Positions 1 through 8,990 of a stretch of DNA of 64,000 bases are shown in pieces. The stretch is taken from assembly GCA_020284085.1 (NCBI GenBank), contig JACEVL010000105.1, positions 287,001 through 351,000 on the forward strand. The letters are read 5' to 3'. How positions within the stretch are numbered: the first letter of the stretch is position 1; each line of letters begins with the position of its first letter. A program made the translations under genes and the position numbers. The stretch comes from Aporrectodea caliginosa. Lineage: Eukaryota; Annelida; Clitellata; Crassiclitellata; Lumbricidae. The notes beneath the pieces were generated by a model, which was given only the letters and a program-made list of their open reading frames with translations, was not told the DNA's origin and ran no database searches.

Positions 1-329
1 ATTATGGAACTGTATAGATATACTTTCAAGTTTATGCTCATCTGTGTAAATAGATGTATCATCGAGATATTTGTTAGTTAATTCTAATGATAAAGATAAT
101 GTATTATCAATGGAGTCTGTCTTTTTCAGGACGGATCGACTTTAATTCCCTCAGGGTTGTTGATTGATAACATGGACAGTCAAATGGCTCATAGATTAAA
201 GAGAAAAATTAATATAATTTGATTATCGCCAGAACACAACCTAAAGTTCTCTTTAAAAATGGAATTTTGTTTGACAGAAGATGCACTATGATGATTTGAC
301 CAGTAATAATTGTTTAGCTATAGCCTGGT

Positions 330-445
330 GATGGTAGTAGTAGTTTCAGTTTAACGACACTGTCTGATAACAAAAATTATCAGCGTCACCCTCCTGCTTT
401 ATACAGGCTTGGGACTGGCACTGTCAGAGTACAACCAGTGGTTGA
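330..445 (-). repeat. Module M2/M3 copy
   Basis: A single copy of the dispersed module that reads, on the minus strand, from TGCCAGTCC through GGAGG..GCGACGCT to GTGTCGTTAAAC. Here the plus strand shows TTTAACGACACTGTCTGATAA and GGGACTGGCACTGTCAGAG. The same 100-bp tract recurs at 10940, 17145, 27095 and 48855. Confidence 0.6.
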
Positions 446-802
446 GTTATAGCCTGGCGATATTATTATTATTTATCCAAACTTTAACGTCACCTAATGG
501 AACTGTTTATAACTTGCAATAATGGGCAACTGACAGATTTATAGTATGAATCGAAAGCGTTTTAAAGGTGTCTAAGAAGAGCATAGCATATTAATGTAGT
601 GTTTATCGGCATTTAGCAAACGAAGCTGTTGACGTCGACCCTAACTTACCCCTACAAGAGTCTCGGACACAACTCCGTCATAGTACGTCCTTACACTAGT
701 GCCAAGCTGTGCCAGTCTTAAACCTGGATGAAAGAAGGAGGGCGACGCTAGTTATCTTTGTTATCACACAATGACACTAAAGTGAAACTACTATTACTAC
801 TA

Positions 803-1056
803 ATCGGACACAATATTGATAAAATGTCCAGCATTTGACGACAGGGTTTTATTTTATATTTTTTCAGGCAATTTATTTGGCGCCACTGTAGGAATAAGAG
901 GCTCTTTGTGCTAAACACAGCGATTTTAACTACCTTTAGGACAGAAATATCATCAGTAGCAACAAAACAGTGGATTTGAACTCCCGACCTCTCAGTTGAT
1001 GTTACAACACGTCAACCAATAGAGGGGCTGGACCATAGCGCATCCCGGTTAAAACA
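803..1056 (-). repeat. SINE-D copy (tRNA-headed), minus strand
   Basis: On the minus strand a tRNA-like head (GCGCTATGGTCCA, later GAGGTCGGGAGTTCAAATCC as B box) is followed by TACTGATGATATTTCTGTCC, a GGCGCCAAATAAATT motif, and an end in CGTCAAATGCTGGACATTTT. The order is the same in copies at 10541-10782, 29043-29300 and 47061-47310. A Pol III-transcribed SINE is the natural reading; the promoter boxes are degenerate. Confidence 0.75.
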
Positions 1057-1332
1057 TAAAGCGAGGTTAACACCCTTTCTGCATGCCCATAAAAATGCGA
1101 TGGCACCCAACTGAGTTGCTGATCATAGAGAATAAAATATTATCCTGATGAACCTTGCGAATGCCAAGTCCGTTGACGTCAACGTCACCATACATGTATA
1201 CACTTTGATAAAGCCCCAGGAAACCTAGAAATAGAACACGACTGAAGAATTTATTAGATCGATTGAAGATATATAAGAGGTGTCTAAGAACAGCATTGCA
1301 TTTTACAGCATATTACGCTCTCTAGCGACCAG

Positions 1333-1606
1333 AGTTCAATGTTTTAAAAACAATTTGATAGAAATCTTTTGCTAAACAGAAATCAAATGAAAGAATTACT
1401 GTACACATACGGGTTATTAGATGAATTTGCTCCTTTGATCTTATAACTGACAGTTTATTCAATATTGCTGTGTTGCATTGTTTCGGGGCTCAAGTGGAAC
1501 CGACATTTAGAAATCACTTGTTACATCGGGTATTTGAGTCCACGACCTCACATTTGGTAGTCCGGCACTATAACCACTACATCCTAGCTCAACCCACATT
1601 CAAGGT
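1333..1606 (-). repeat. SINE-G copy, minus strand
   Basis: The minus strand begins with a tRNA-like head (AGTGGTTATAGTGCCGGACT, then a degenerate TCAAATACC-like B box). A body shared with 27296-27553, 27655-27826 and 29572-29836 follows and ends near GAACTCTGGTCGCTAGAG. The head is decayed. Confidence 0.6.
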
Positions 1607-1708
1607 ATAACGCAGGCTCATACCTTTCGAAAAACATACTTGAAAGTACGATGACACCCAAATGGGTTGCTGACAACTCCGAATAAAACAGTATCGATTG
1701 TATTGTTG

Positions 1709-1758
1709 TATCATCATCATCATCGTCGTCGTCGTCGTCATCATCATCATCATCATCG

Positions 1759-1855
<97 letters not shown>

Positions 1856-2041
1856 TGTCGTCGCCGTCATCATCATCATCATCATCATTGTCGTCGCCGT
1901 CATCGTCGTCGTCGTCGTCGTCGTCGTTGTCATCGTCATCGTTATCGTCATCGTCATCGTCATCGTTATCGTCATCGTCGTCGTCGTCGTTGCCGTCGTC
2001 GTCATTGTCTTCATCATCATCATCATGATCATCATAATCAT
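1709..2041. repeat. ATC/GTC microsatellite
   Basis: About 330 bp of ATC triplets with GTC and GCC interruptions that cluster at the 3' side. It gives long open frames in several phases (poly-Asp, poly-His, poly-Ile, poly-Met), which are repeat artefacts. The graded interruptions fit old slippage with decay from one side. Confidence 0.95.
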
Positions 2042-2164
2042 TTATTGATTCCAGTTCAAGAATGATATATCTACCAGCAGAGTACAATTGTCCGGGATAT
2101 AAAAAGACATATTCAGAAGGAAAGAACTACAACTGATTAACACTAGATACATTGTCAGCGCTTT

Positions 2165-2277
2165 TGTGACGTTCTTAAAAACGCGCTATAAAAAATGTCC
2201 GGATATATACACTGTGTTCAAAAATTTCACTAGGTAGCCATCAGTAACTTCAGCGTCTGATAATCCAGTGGTTACGT
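2165..2277 (+). repeat. SINE-F 5' portion, cut by LINE-R 3' end
   Basis: The tract TAGGTAGCCATCAGTAACTT followed by CCAGTGGTTACG matches the start of SINE-F copies at 25840 and 41330. It stops exactly where the TACTACTACTA end of LINE-R starts, so the LINE inserted here or recombined into it. Confidence 0.6.
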
Positions 2278-2356
2278 TTTATACTACTACTACTATTCCT
2301 TTATTTCAAAAACTCGTTGACACAAACGCAATAAGATTACAAAATCAACAGTTTAG

Positions 2357-2996
2357 CGGTACGTGACTTTTGGGCGCGGCCGTTTTGGCGCGGCCGTTTT
2401 GGCGCGGCCGTTTTGGCGCCGGCCGTTTTGGCGCCGGCCGTTTTGGCGCCGGCTGTTTAGGCGCCGGCCGTTTTGGCGCCGGATGCTTAGACGTCACCGC
2501 TTGGACCGACTATATGGCTTGATTACGAGTGACACTAATCCTACCGTAATGAAATGGGAGCTAGATTGATAAAAATAATTGTTTCAATGGTAGCTGGATT
2601 GATGAAAATAATTGTTTCAATGGGAGCTGGATTGATGAAAATAATTGTTTGCAATGGGAGCTGGATTGATGAAAATAATTTCTTTTTTACATCACTGGAA
2701 GCTGGATTGTTGACAGTAATCATGGACATTGGTAGACTGCCTTCTAAAGAAAAAATAATACAGCATTAAAAAGATGGTATTAATTTACCAAATTCTATAT
2801 TCATCAATCCAACTCACCACAAAAAATTGGCTATGCTACTGATATTTCTTTGCATTAGAAAAATAACATTATTTACTACGTTTATTAGCGCCAAAACGTC
2901 CGGCGCCGAAACGGCCGGCGCCTAAACGGCCGGCGCCGAAACGGCCGCGCCCAAACGGCCGGCGCCCAAACGGCCGCGCCAAAACGTCCTGCTTCG
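2357..2996. mobile_element. Foldback/MULE-type element with tandem-repeat TIRs
   Basis: 640 bp flanked by the 9-bp direct repeat ACAGTTTAG (2348-2356 and 2997-3005); the sister LINE at 12 kb has one copy of that 9-mer. Both arms are inverted arrays of a 16-18 bp unit built on GGCGCCGGCCGTTTTGG (left 2369-2480, right 2890-2985). A 9-bp duplication and modular arms fit MULE/foldback elements such as sea urchin TU. The centre holds four copies of a GAGCTGGATTGATGAAAATA repeat. No transposase is present, so it is non-autonomous. Confidence 0.85.
2548..2690 (+). repeat. Tandem repeat of about 37 bp
   Basis: Four near-perfect units around AGCTGGATTGATGAAAATAA followed by TTGTTTCAATGGG. The same unit forms the long array at 3555-4115 in the neighbouring element, so the two insertions share internal sequence although their termini differ. 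Confidence 0.85.
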
Positions 2997-3146
2997 ACAG
3001 TTTAGATATCGATTAGACAAACAAATAATAGTCAAATAGGTAAGAGGGTTAGGAATGTATTAGTGACTGAGACCTATTGCTAAAGAAAATGATTGTTTAG
3101 CCAATACACCATAAATTACTCTAGGTATGAAATTTCGATCATCCCT

Positions 3147-4302
3147 TGTGTTTTGGATTCCCACTCTTGTAAAAGACTATAATTAATATTCATACGATTA
3201 AGCCTACCATAGGTCAACGTGACACGCCACGTGACGCCAGCTAAGGCGCTATCAACAATCATTAATATGCATAACACATAGCATTAGATACAAGTGTAAA
3301 AATGGCGTCCGTGACTAGTTGTCAAAATACTTAGTTTCATCAGTCCAACTTCCATTTAGGTAAACGATTATTTTCGTCAATCCAGCTTCCGTTTTAATTT
3401 ACCATATAACATAATTTTGAAACGTAGTTAACCAACGGATTAACCTCATTACTCTTTAATCGCAAAACCGTATTAATACAAGCTGCGGCAATCCTCCAGG
3501 TGAGGTGCCCAAATTATTTTGCATTGGCATATTTTATATTGTCAATTTAAAATGAAAGCTAGATTGATTAAAACAATTGTCTACCTAAATGGAAGCTGGA
3601 TTGACGAGAATAAAAATTATCGCGTAAATGGAAGCTGGATTTGACGAAAATAATTGTTTACCTAAATGGAAGCTGGATTGACGAAAATAATTGCGTAAAT
3701 GGAAGCTGGATTTGACAAAAATAATTGTTTATCTCAATGGAAGCTGGATTGATGAAAATAATTCTTTGCCTAAATGGAAGCTGGATTGACGAAAATAATT
3801 GTTTATCTAAATGGAAGCTGAATTGATGAAAATAATTCTTTGCCTAAATGGAAGCTGGATTGACGAAAATAATTGCGTAAATGGAAGCTGGATTGACTAA
3901 AATAGTTTCTCGTGAACCATAAGTGGGATTGATGAAAAGAATTCTTGCTAAATAGAAGTGGGATTGATTAAAACATTCCTGTGTTTAAATAGAAGCTGGA
4001 TGGATGAAACTAAGTTTTCGATTCAATAGAAGCTGGATTGACGAAAATAATTGTTTCCGTAATTAGAAGCTGGATCCATGAGAATATTTCTTTGCTTAAG
4101 TAAAAGTTCCATTGATGAAAAATATTACAGAACACACCTAGGCCTAGCCTACTTACAATTCTGCTGACTGTCCAAGGAATCTCATGAATATGCATATATA
4201 TAAATCTGGAAGGCTGGTGTCATGATTATTAAAATTTACTTGCGACTGTGGCTTATGAATATTAATGATAGTCTTATACAAGCGTGGGAATCCAAAACAC
4301 GC
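3147..4302. mobile_element. Second inverted-repeat element inside LINE-R
   Basis: The ends are inverted repeats of about 45 bp: TGTGTTTTGGATTCCCAC at the left, GTGGGAATCCAAAACAC at the right, each continuing inward with matching GACTAT..TTAATATTCAT. The sister LINE reads ATCCCTATCCGG across the site. Here the sequence is split between CCCT and ATCC and I see no target duplication. The interior holds the 37-bp array on one side and inverted copies (3330-3395) on the other, a foldback layout. There is no transposase. Confidence 0.8.
3548..4115 (+). repeat. 37-bp tandem array
   Basis: About fifteen units of a GGAAGCTGGATTGACGAAAA repeat with variable linkers (GTTTACCTAAAT, TGCGTAAAT, CTTTGCCTAAAT). 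Alternation of two linker types suggests higher-order amplification. Units at the right end are more diverged. Confidence 0.9.
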
Positions 4303-4303
4303 A

Positions 4304-5145
4304 TCCGGCAGAGTAAAATCATGAGGCCGGGGTCGCAGATTCTAATGACGAGTAATTACTGGTGGAAACAGTGAACGTAACACATATAAATCGTTCCTTA
4401 TCACTGCCTTTAGTAGACTGGCGTCAGCATAACTGCATCAGACACCAGCTGATCGATATCCGGTGAGTTAGGAGGAAGATATCCAGCATGCTTGATTCGC
4501 CGCAGAAGTCTATCGAGTCGTTTTCGGTCTTCAGCCGTTGTAAGACCCCACCAGGCTGGAGCGGCGTAAGTCAATCGAGAGACGACAGTAGCCTCAGCAA
4601 CCCGGCAGAGGGCGCCACTGGGAAGACCATTAGACCTGAGTATTCTAAGAGCGTGTAAAGCTCCACTACAGGAGACAAGGACTTCCTCCACGTGATTGGT
4701 GGCTCGAAGGTCAGAAGTTATGGTTACACCTAGGATCTTAATGGTAGAAACACGTTCGAGTCCATGCAACGCTTGAGGTGGCAATATTTTACGGTTCCGG
4801 GTAATAATCATCTCGCGTGTTTTTCGAACGTTCAGACGCAGATTGTTTGCCGTCGCCCATTGCTCAACAGACAGAAGCTCTTCACTGATAGTGTTCCGCA
4901 TTGAAGATCCGACCAGAAGGTAAGTATCGTCGGCATATTTAGACATGATGTTTTCACGGTTCCTTGGGTGTAGATCCGATCCATTAACATCATATGCAGA
5001 CGGACCGAAGCCACTACCCTGTACAATACTGGCATTGATTCTGGCTATAGATGATAACAGACCACCAAATCTCGTTGAGTGGCGACGGTCTTTCAAAAAT
5101 TCCAGCAGCCAATTATAAATGTTTTCGGGCAGATCCGGGAGAGTC
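4304..5145 (-). pseudogene. LINE-R reverse transcriptase, broken
   Basis: A reverse-transcriptase domain of a Jockey/CR1/Rex1-like LINE would copy element RNA at a nicked target. The frame is open from 5145 (LPENIYNWLLEFLKDRR), through SIVQGSGFGPSAYDV and the catalytic box YADDTYLL near 4950, to TYAAPAWWGLTTAEDRKRL near 4540. It then leaves the frame after LVSDA at about 4440 and stops at 4410, whereas the 12-kb copy continues in frame to a VLAKQ terminus, so a frameshift is present. The 5' part of ORF2 (endonuclease) is missing. Non-functional; confident about domain, less about clade. Confidence 0.85.
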
Positions 5146-5406
5146 GGGGGTTTCCCAGCCAGGGCAGAAATTTGGTACGAGATTTAGGCTCTTTTCCCGT
5201 CATAACCAAATTGGCTATAATGAGTACACTGACCGTACGCTGTCGGTGGGAAGATCAGACAGCAAGGGAGAGGACTGTTCATCCGCCCTCAGCTGCCGAG
5301 GTTAAGAAATTTAACGTTGCTAATACTTCACACATTGCTGACTCTCAGATTAAGCTTAAGGAGCTGCTCTTATTGCTTTCCTCCTTCCTGCTAGGGATTT
5401 GAACCT
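5144..5406 (+). repeat. SINE-F copy, 5' truncated
   Basis: Shares with 25930-26220 the order GGGCAGAAATTTGGTACGAG, a TGAGTACA..GACCGTACGCTG tract, GATCAGAC..GAGAGGACTG, GGTTAAGAAATTT and an end in GGGATTTGAACCTGATGC. The tRNA head is mostly lost. It abuts the 5' truncation of LINE-R. Confidence 0.7.
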
Positions 5407-6170
5407 GATGCTTTCGGATGAGCACATCACACAACAATAGAAAGCATTGCGCAGCTTCAAACCCTTCTTATAAGTCGGTAGTTTCAGGTTAACGACGCTG
5501 TGTCACATCGAACATAATTAGCGTCGCCCTTATCCTTATTCCAGCCTTTGGACTGGCACCACCCTATTGTAGGCAGTTCTTCCCGTTGTGTAGAGACATT
5601 TTGTGGCCGCCAAGAACCGTTGACGTCGACGTTAACTTAGAAAATGCGGCAATGACAGCAATATTGTGATTAAACGGCTGAATTTATGGCATCGTTGTTA
5701 TACGTGTTAAAGGTGTCTAAGATGAGAACTGTTCTATCGATTGTTTAGCGACATGTTGTTCCTATCAAAGCAAATTAAGTCGACGTCTCAAATGTCATTT
5801 CCTAATTTTATTATTATATATTTGTCCATCCGTACTGATAGCTTTGGTCTAACTAGGCTGCGGTTTGTCAGTCTGTTATAGTAATCGATGATTGTATGTA
5901 ATAAGAAAGATGGATGGCGTCGCAGTCCGCATTTTCCCCGGTTTCGGACTGGCACTGAAAGAATGAGCCAACTTTCCCGTTGTGTAGCGACATCTCGTGA
6001 TCGCCAAAGACCGTTAACGTAGACCTTACTCTACGACTCAGCATCACCAAATTGATATCATATCGATTGGATTGGATCCAGAGTTTAACGACATCTTATG
6101 CAAATGATGGCCGTTGACGTCGACAGAAATTATTTTGAGCATTTCTCATTGTTCCTATGGGATAAAATAG
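5407..6170 (-). repeat. Modular repeat tract (minus)
   Basis: No gene. Minus-strand modules: M3-like core near 5500-5560, M4/M1 cores near 5610 and 6010 (GTTGACGTCGAC, CCGTTAACGT), an AGACACC tail at about 5705-5725 and an 88-bp-type core at 6065-6150 (TGGATCCAGAGTTTAACGAC). Confidence 0.6.
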
Positions 6171-6178
6171 ATTACAAC

Positions 6179-6539
6179 TAGGGCTGGGTATTTAACGCGT
6201 TATTATCGCGATTAATGCGTTAATTAATAAACGCGATTAAATTTTTTAACGCAGTAAACGCGCGATTGTAACTGCGCCAATTATTTATAGAAATGTGCTA
6301 AAACAATTCTTGATAAAACCGCTCAGTTTAAACTCTACACGTTAAAGTAAAAACTGCAAAGTAAAAACAAGTAGTAAAAGCATGTTTGTTTTTTGCTTAT
6401 TAACTGCAAGCATTTATATAGCGCATATTCTACGTAACTAGTAGGCCTAACTACTCAGAGTCGGTAGAGTAGTTGTACTTGTTATCTATTGTGACATGCG
6501 ATTAATTACGATTAAAAATTTAATCGTTGCCCACTCCTA
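6179..6539. mobile_element. hAT-type MITE, 361 bp
   Basis: Inverted ends TAGGGCTGGGTATTTAA and (reverse complement of the right end) TAGGAGTGGGCAACGATTAA. It is flanked by ATTACAAC and CTTACAAC, an 8-bp target duplication with one mismatch, as expected for hAT. The body is rich in TTAACGCG/CGCGATTAA palindromes. There is no coding region. Confidence 0.85.
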
Positions 6540-6547
6540 CTTACAAC

Positions 6548-7205
6548 ATTTATTTCGATTATTATCGAATAGTGCCGTTTCTGTATTTATAGCATTTGAA
6601 GCAAGCGTTTTAGAGGTGTCTCTGAGGAGCACAGTATCATTAATTATTGTTTAGCGACATCTCGTGAACGCCGAGGTCCGTTAATCTAATGTATAATGTG
6701 GAACGTTTTGTTAACTGACGATTAGTTAGTTTGTTGATGTTTATCGACACTGTTTCAAACATTGGTGATTTGCGTCGCCTTCCTCCTTTCTCCAGGCTTG
6801 GGACTGGCACTACCAGAATACGAGTAGTGGGGGAGTTTTATCCGGCAATTAGACGTATTTGTTGAATTGATAAGAAAGAATGCGTGTTAAAGGATGTCTT
6901 AGATGAGCGCTGTATTAACTAATTCTATAGCGGAATAATTTATCCTTTCTTGTTGATTGAATGTTAACTGCTGGGTTCCTTCAACCGATTGGATTTCCAC
7001 AGGCCTGATAACGATTTACTTACTTTGGTTTCATTCATTTGTTCCTTCATTCATTCATTGAAAACGAACACTTATATAGCGCTCCCTCTAGATACCTACT
7101 CGGAGACGCTCCCTACTCAACTCCAGCGATGAAGAACAGTTCTTAGATGCTTGTAACAGGTGTATCCAGAGTCCCTAGTTAAAAGAACACACAGATCTGA
7201 AGGAA
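6548..7205 (-). repeat. Modular repeat tract (minus)
   Basis: Contains AGACACC tails at 6605-6630 and 6885-6905 and an M2/M3 module at 6745-6840 (GGGACTGGCACTACCAGAAT). The last 150 bp (7050-7205) is the target into which the Merlin element inserted. No gene seen. Confidence 0.6.
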
Positions 7206-7213
7206 GATTATTC

Positions 7214-7867
7214 GGCAAAACTGGGAACGGCGGTCCCAAATTCAGAAATATGTATTTTCGTCACAGACACAGTGAAATACAGTTAAGGCTTCATTTATTT
7301 ACTTACTTTTTATTTCTTTATTTATTCACTTACTTACCAGCTTTTCCGTCTTTTTTACGTCGTTGATTACGTCATTGCCGTCGTCGTAATTATTGACCGA
7401 AACGTTTTCAAATTTTACAAATATAAAACAGTTAAAATGGCCGGTAGACCGCAAGCACCACGAAGCATTACAAACGGCTGCGTACGGTAATGTTTCAACG
7501 ATAAACAATGGTGTCTATGATCATCAGGTTGTTGTACACGTACAACATTTCGTAGATCCTGTCCATTCTGACATCCACACTCAAACAATAGAGGGGCTTT
7601 GGATGCATGCTAAGAGAAAACTCAGGAACCAAATTGAAATTGTTTCCACGTTACCTTGCGAAATTTCAGTGGCGACATTTGCATAAAGCACATGAAGACG
7701 CTCAGTGACAACTATGCTATATGATTGAAAACTGTTATGACCGTCAGCTGTGTATGTTACGAAAAAAACACATTTTTCAATATGTCTGAATAGTATCGTT
7801 CATTCATGTAACGTCTGTGACGAAAATACAAATTTCTGAATTTGGGACCGCCGTTCCCAGTTTTGCC
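7214..7867 (+). mobile_element. Merlin-family DNA transposon, internally deleted
   Basis: 654 bp with near-perfect inverted ends that start GGCAAAACTGGGAACGGCGG and run about 55 bp with few mismatches. It is flanked by GATTATTC on both sides (7206-7213, 7868-7875), an exact 8-bp target duplication. Merlin elements have 8-9 bp duplications and an IS1016/ISXO2-like transposase, and a piece of such a transposase is encoded inside. At this size it cannot carry the full enzyme. Confidence 0.92.
7393..7686 (+). pseudogene. Merlin transposase fragment (ISXO2-like DDE domain)
   Basis: A 97-residue reading frame that matches the C-terminal half of an ISXO2-like transposase, the enzyme that cuts and pastes Merlin elements. 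The segment HVQHFVDPVHSDIHTQTIEG, followed by LWMHAKRKLR, is the family signature; the E of HTQTIE is the expected last catalytic acidic residue. Family enzymes are usually 250-350 residues, so the N-terminal helix-turn-helix and first catalytic Asp are missing. It lies inside the Merlin TIRs, on the plus strand. The ATG is simply the first in the frame. It could still bind TIRs, but catalysis is implausible. Confidence 0.85.
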
Positions 7868-8408
7868 GATTATTCTACGTGGTCAGCCCAACCGCTGAAA
7901 AGACACTACAACATTGCGTCTTTGAAGTGCGCGCAAGGGGTACAACAAATTCACATAAAGATGTAGAACGAGGATTTTCCCGTCCAGGCAAACCCAAGTT
8001 GGGGCAATTAATCTCCCACAAAAGGGAGTTAGGCAGTTAGTCATTGCCTAACTGGCACAGCCTGGCCCAGAGTGAAGTCGACATTGACGGTCCTAGGCGG
8101 CCATAAAATGGCCTAAACACCTTTAACCCTTTGCTTACCACATAAGGTTAAAATTAAAAATAATCAACTACAGAGCAGATCTATAATGAAATAACTTAAA
8201 TGGAGCAGGAAAGACTAAAAATATAATTAAATTCAATATATTTTTTAAATAACGGAAATGGGACTTTGCAGTCCCGTTGGTAGGCAACGGTACTGAAATT
8301 CGGCTAAGGCATACTGTAGTTATCAATCACACAAACTTATCTATGTATATATTTTTATCATGTGATGTTTAATAAAATATACATTTTTATTTCAACATCA
8401 GAACATTT

Positions 8409-8990
8409 TCAGACTGAGTTTTTAGACATTAGTGGATACTCTATGGTAACTGTCGAAGTAGTTGTACTTAGAGCTGCAACAAAGAAAAACTTTGCAAATG
8501 ACTGAGTTACAATGTTGCAAACAATTTCTGGTGACAAAAATGTCAAAAAGTAGTCAACAGGACTGTGGCATGCAGCAAAGTCATCTTGTGATGGACCACA
8601 ACCCTCATCTTGGAAAGGTATATCCTTTTCAGCAATCATCTTCTTGAGCCACCTGATGCTGACCTGGTCCACTGCCGCCTCCTCCTCTCGGCTATCATCT
8701 TCAACTTCCTGGTCTTTTCCCTTGCCACGAGTCTGTCCTCTACAACGAGTCTGTCCTCTACAACGAGTCTGTCCTCTACAACGAGCCTGTCCTCTAGCAT
8801 GAGCCTGTCTTCTGCCGCGGCCACGTCCAACTCCACGTTCACCTCTCTTCTGACCATCATTTTCATGATCACTCTCGGGCGAAGATGACAGAGATGACGC
8901 TTCCTCTGGTGTGTCTTCGGCAGCATCAGGTATTCGAGCGACACTCGCTTGGTACTTCCTCTTGTAAAACATGGAAGTGGAAAAGGCCAT
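8409..8990 (-). pseudogene. Truncated piggyBac transposase, N-terminal part
   Basis: A 193-residue frame starting at the ATG at 8990. piggyBac transposases excise at TTAA and leave no scar. The acidic, serine-rich N-terminus (EEASSLSSSPESDHEN) is followed by a hexapeptide repeat CRGQTR, then a stretch like the start of the DDE_Tnp_1_7 domain: SPVDYFLTFLSPEIVCNIV. Shortly after, the frame runs into unrelated residues and stops near the 3' TIR. Full proteins are about 550-600 residues, so the catalytic DDD core is deleted. It spans the element interior in one exon. A surviving N-terminal peptide could be a dominant-negative or simply junk; I favour a deletion relic. Confidence 0.8.
8725..8812 (-). 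repeat. 18-bp coding tandem repeat
   Basis: Four to five units of an 18-bp repeat (CTGTCCTCTACAACGAGT on the plus strand) encode the CRGQTR hexapeptides of the truncated transposase. The units are nearly identical, so expansion is recent relative to the rest of the frame. Confidence 0.85.

Larger units (their letters stand above)
1..1690 (+). repeat. Block A, copy 1 (1.6-kb duplicated block)
   Basis: This stretch is colinear with 28281-29900. Shared landmarks in order are TTATGGAACTGTAT near the start, a GAGTCTGTCTTTTT tract, an AGGTGTCTAAG tail motif, a minus-strand SINE-D and a minus-strand SINE-G. The other copy carries an extra LINE 3' end and a CTG/CCG-rich expansion, so the blocks have diverged since duplication. 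There is no coding potential beyond tRNA-like SINE heads. The block ends where the ATC microsatellite starts. Confidence 0.75.
2278..5145 (-). mobile_element. LINE-R copy 1, split by two insertions
   Basis: A non-LTR retrotransposon on the minus strand. The 3' end (2278-2356, continuing 3006-3146) has a TACTACTACTA-type terminus and the reverse-transcriptase end lies at 4303-5145. Two elements interrupt it, at 2357-2996 and about 3147-4302. The sister copy at 11998-12930 reads straight through both sites (CAACAGTTTAGATATCG and CGATCATCCCTATCCGG), which fixes the order: LINE first, insertions later. The 5' end is truncated where SINE-F begins. Confidence 0.85.

Noticed and set aside
1584..2087. 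Long frames of poly-Asp, poly-Met/Thr, poly-His and poly-Ile
   Set aside because: They are translations of one ATC/GTC microsatellite in several phases and both strands; no flanking coding sequence.
2357..4302. Helitron or Polinton origin for the inserts in LINE-R
   Set aside because: Helitrons lack inverted ends and target duplications; Polintons are far longer with 6-bp duplications. Both inserts have clear inverted ends and one has a 9-bp duplication.
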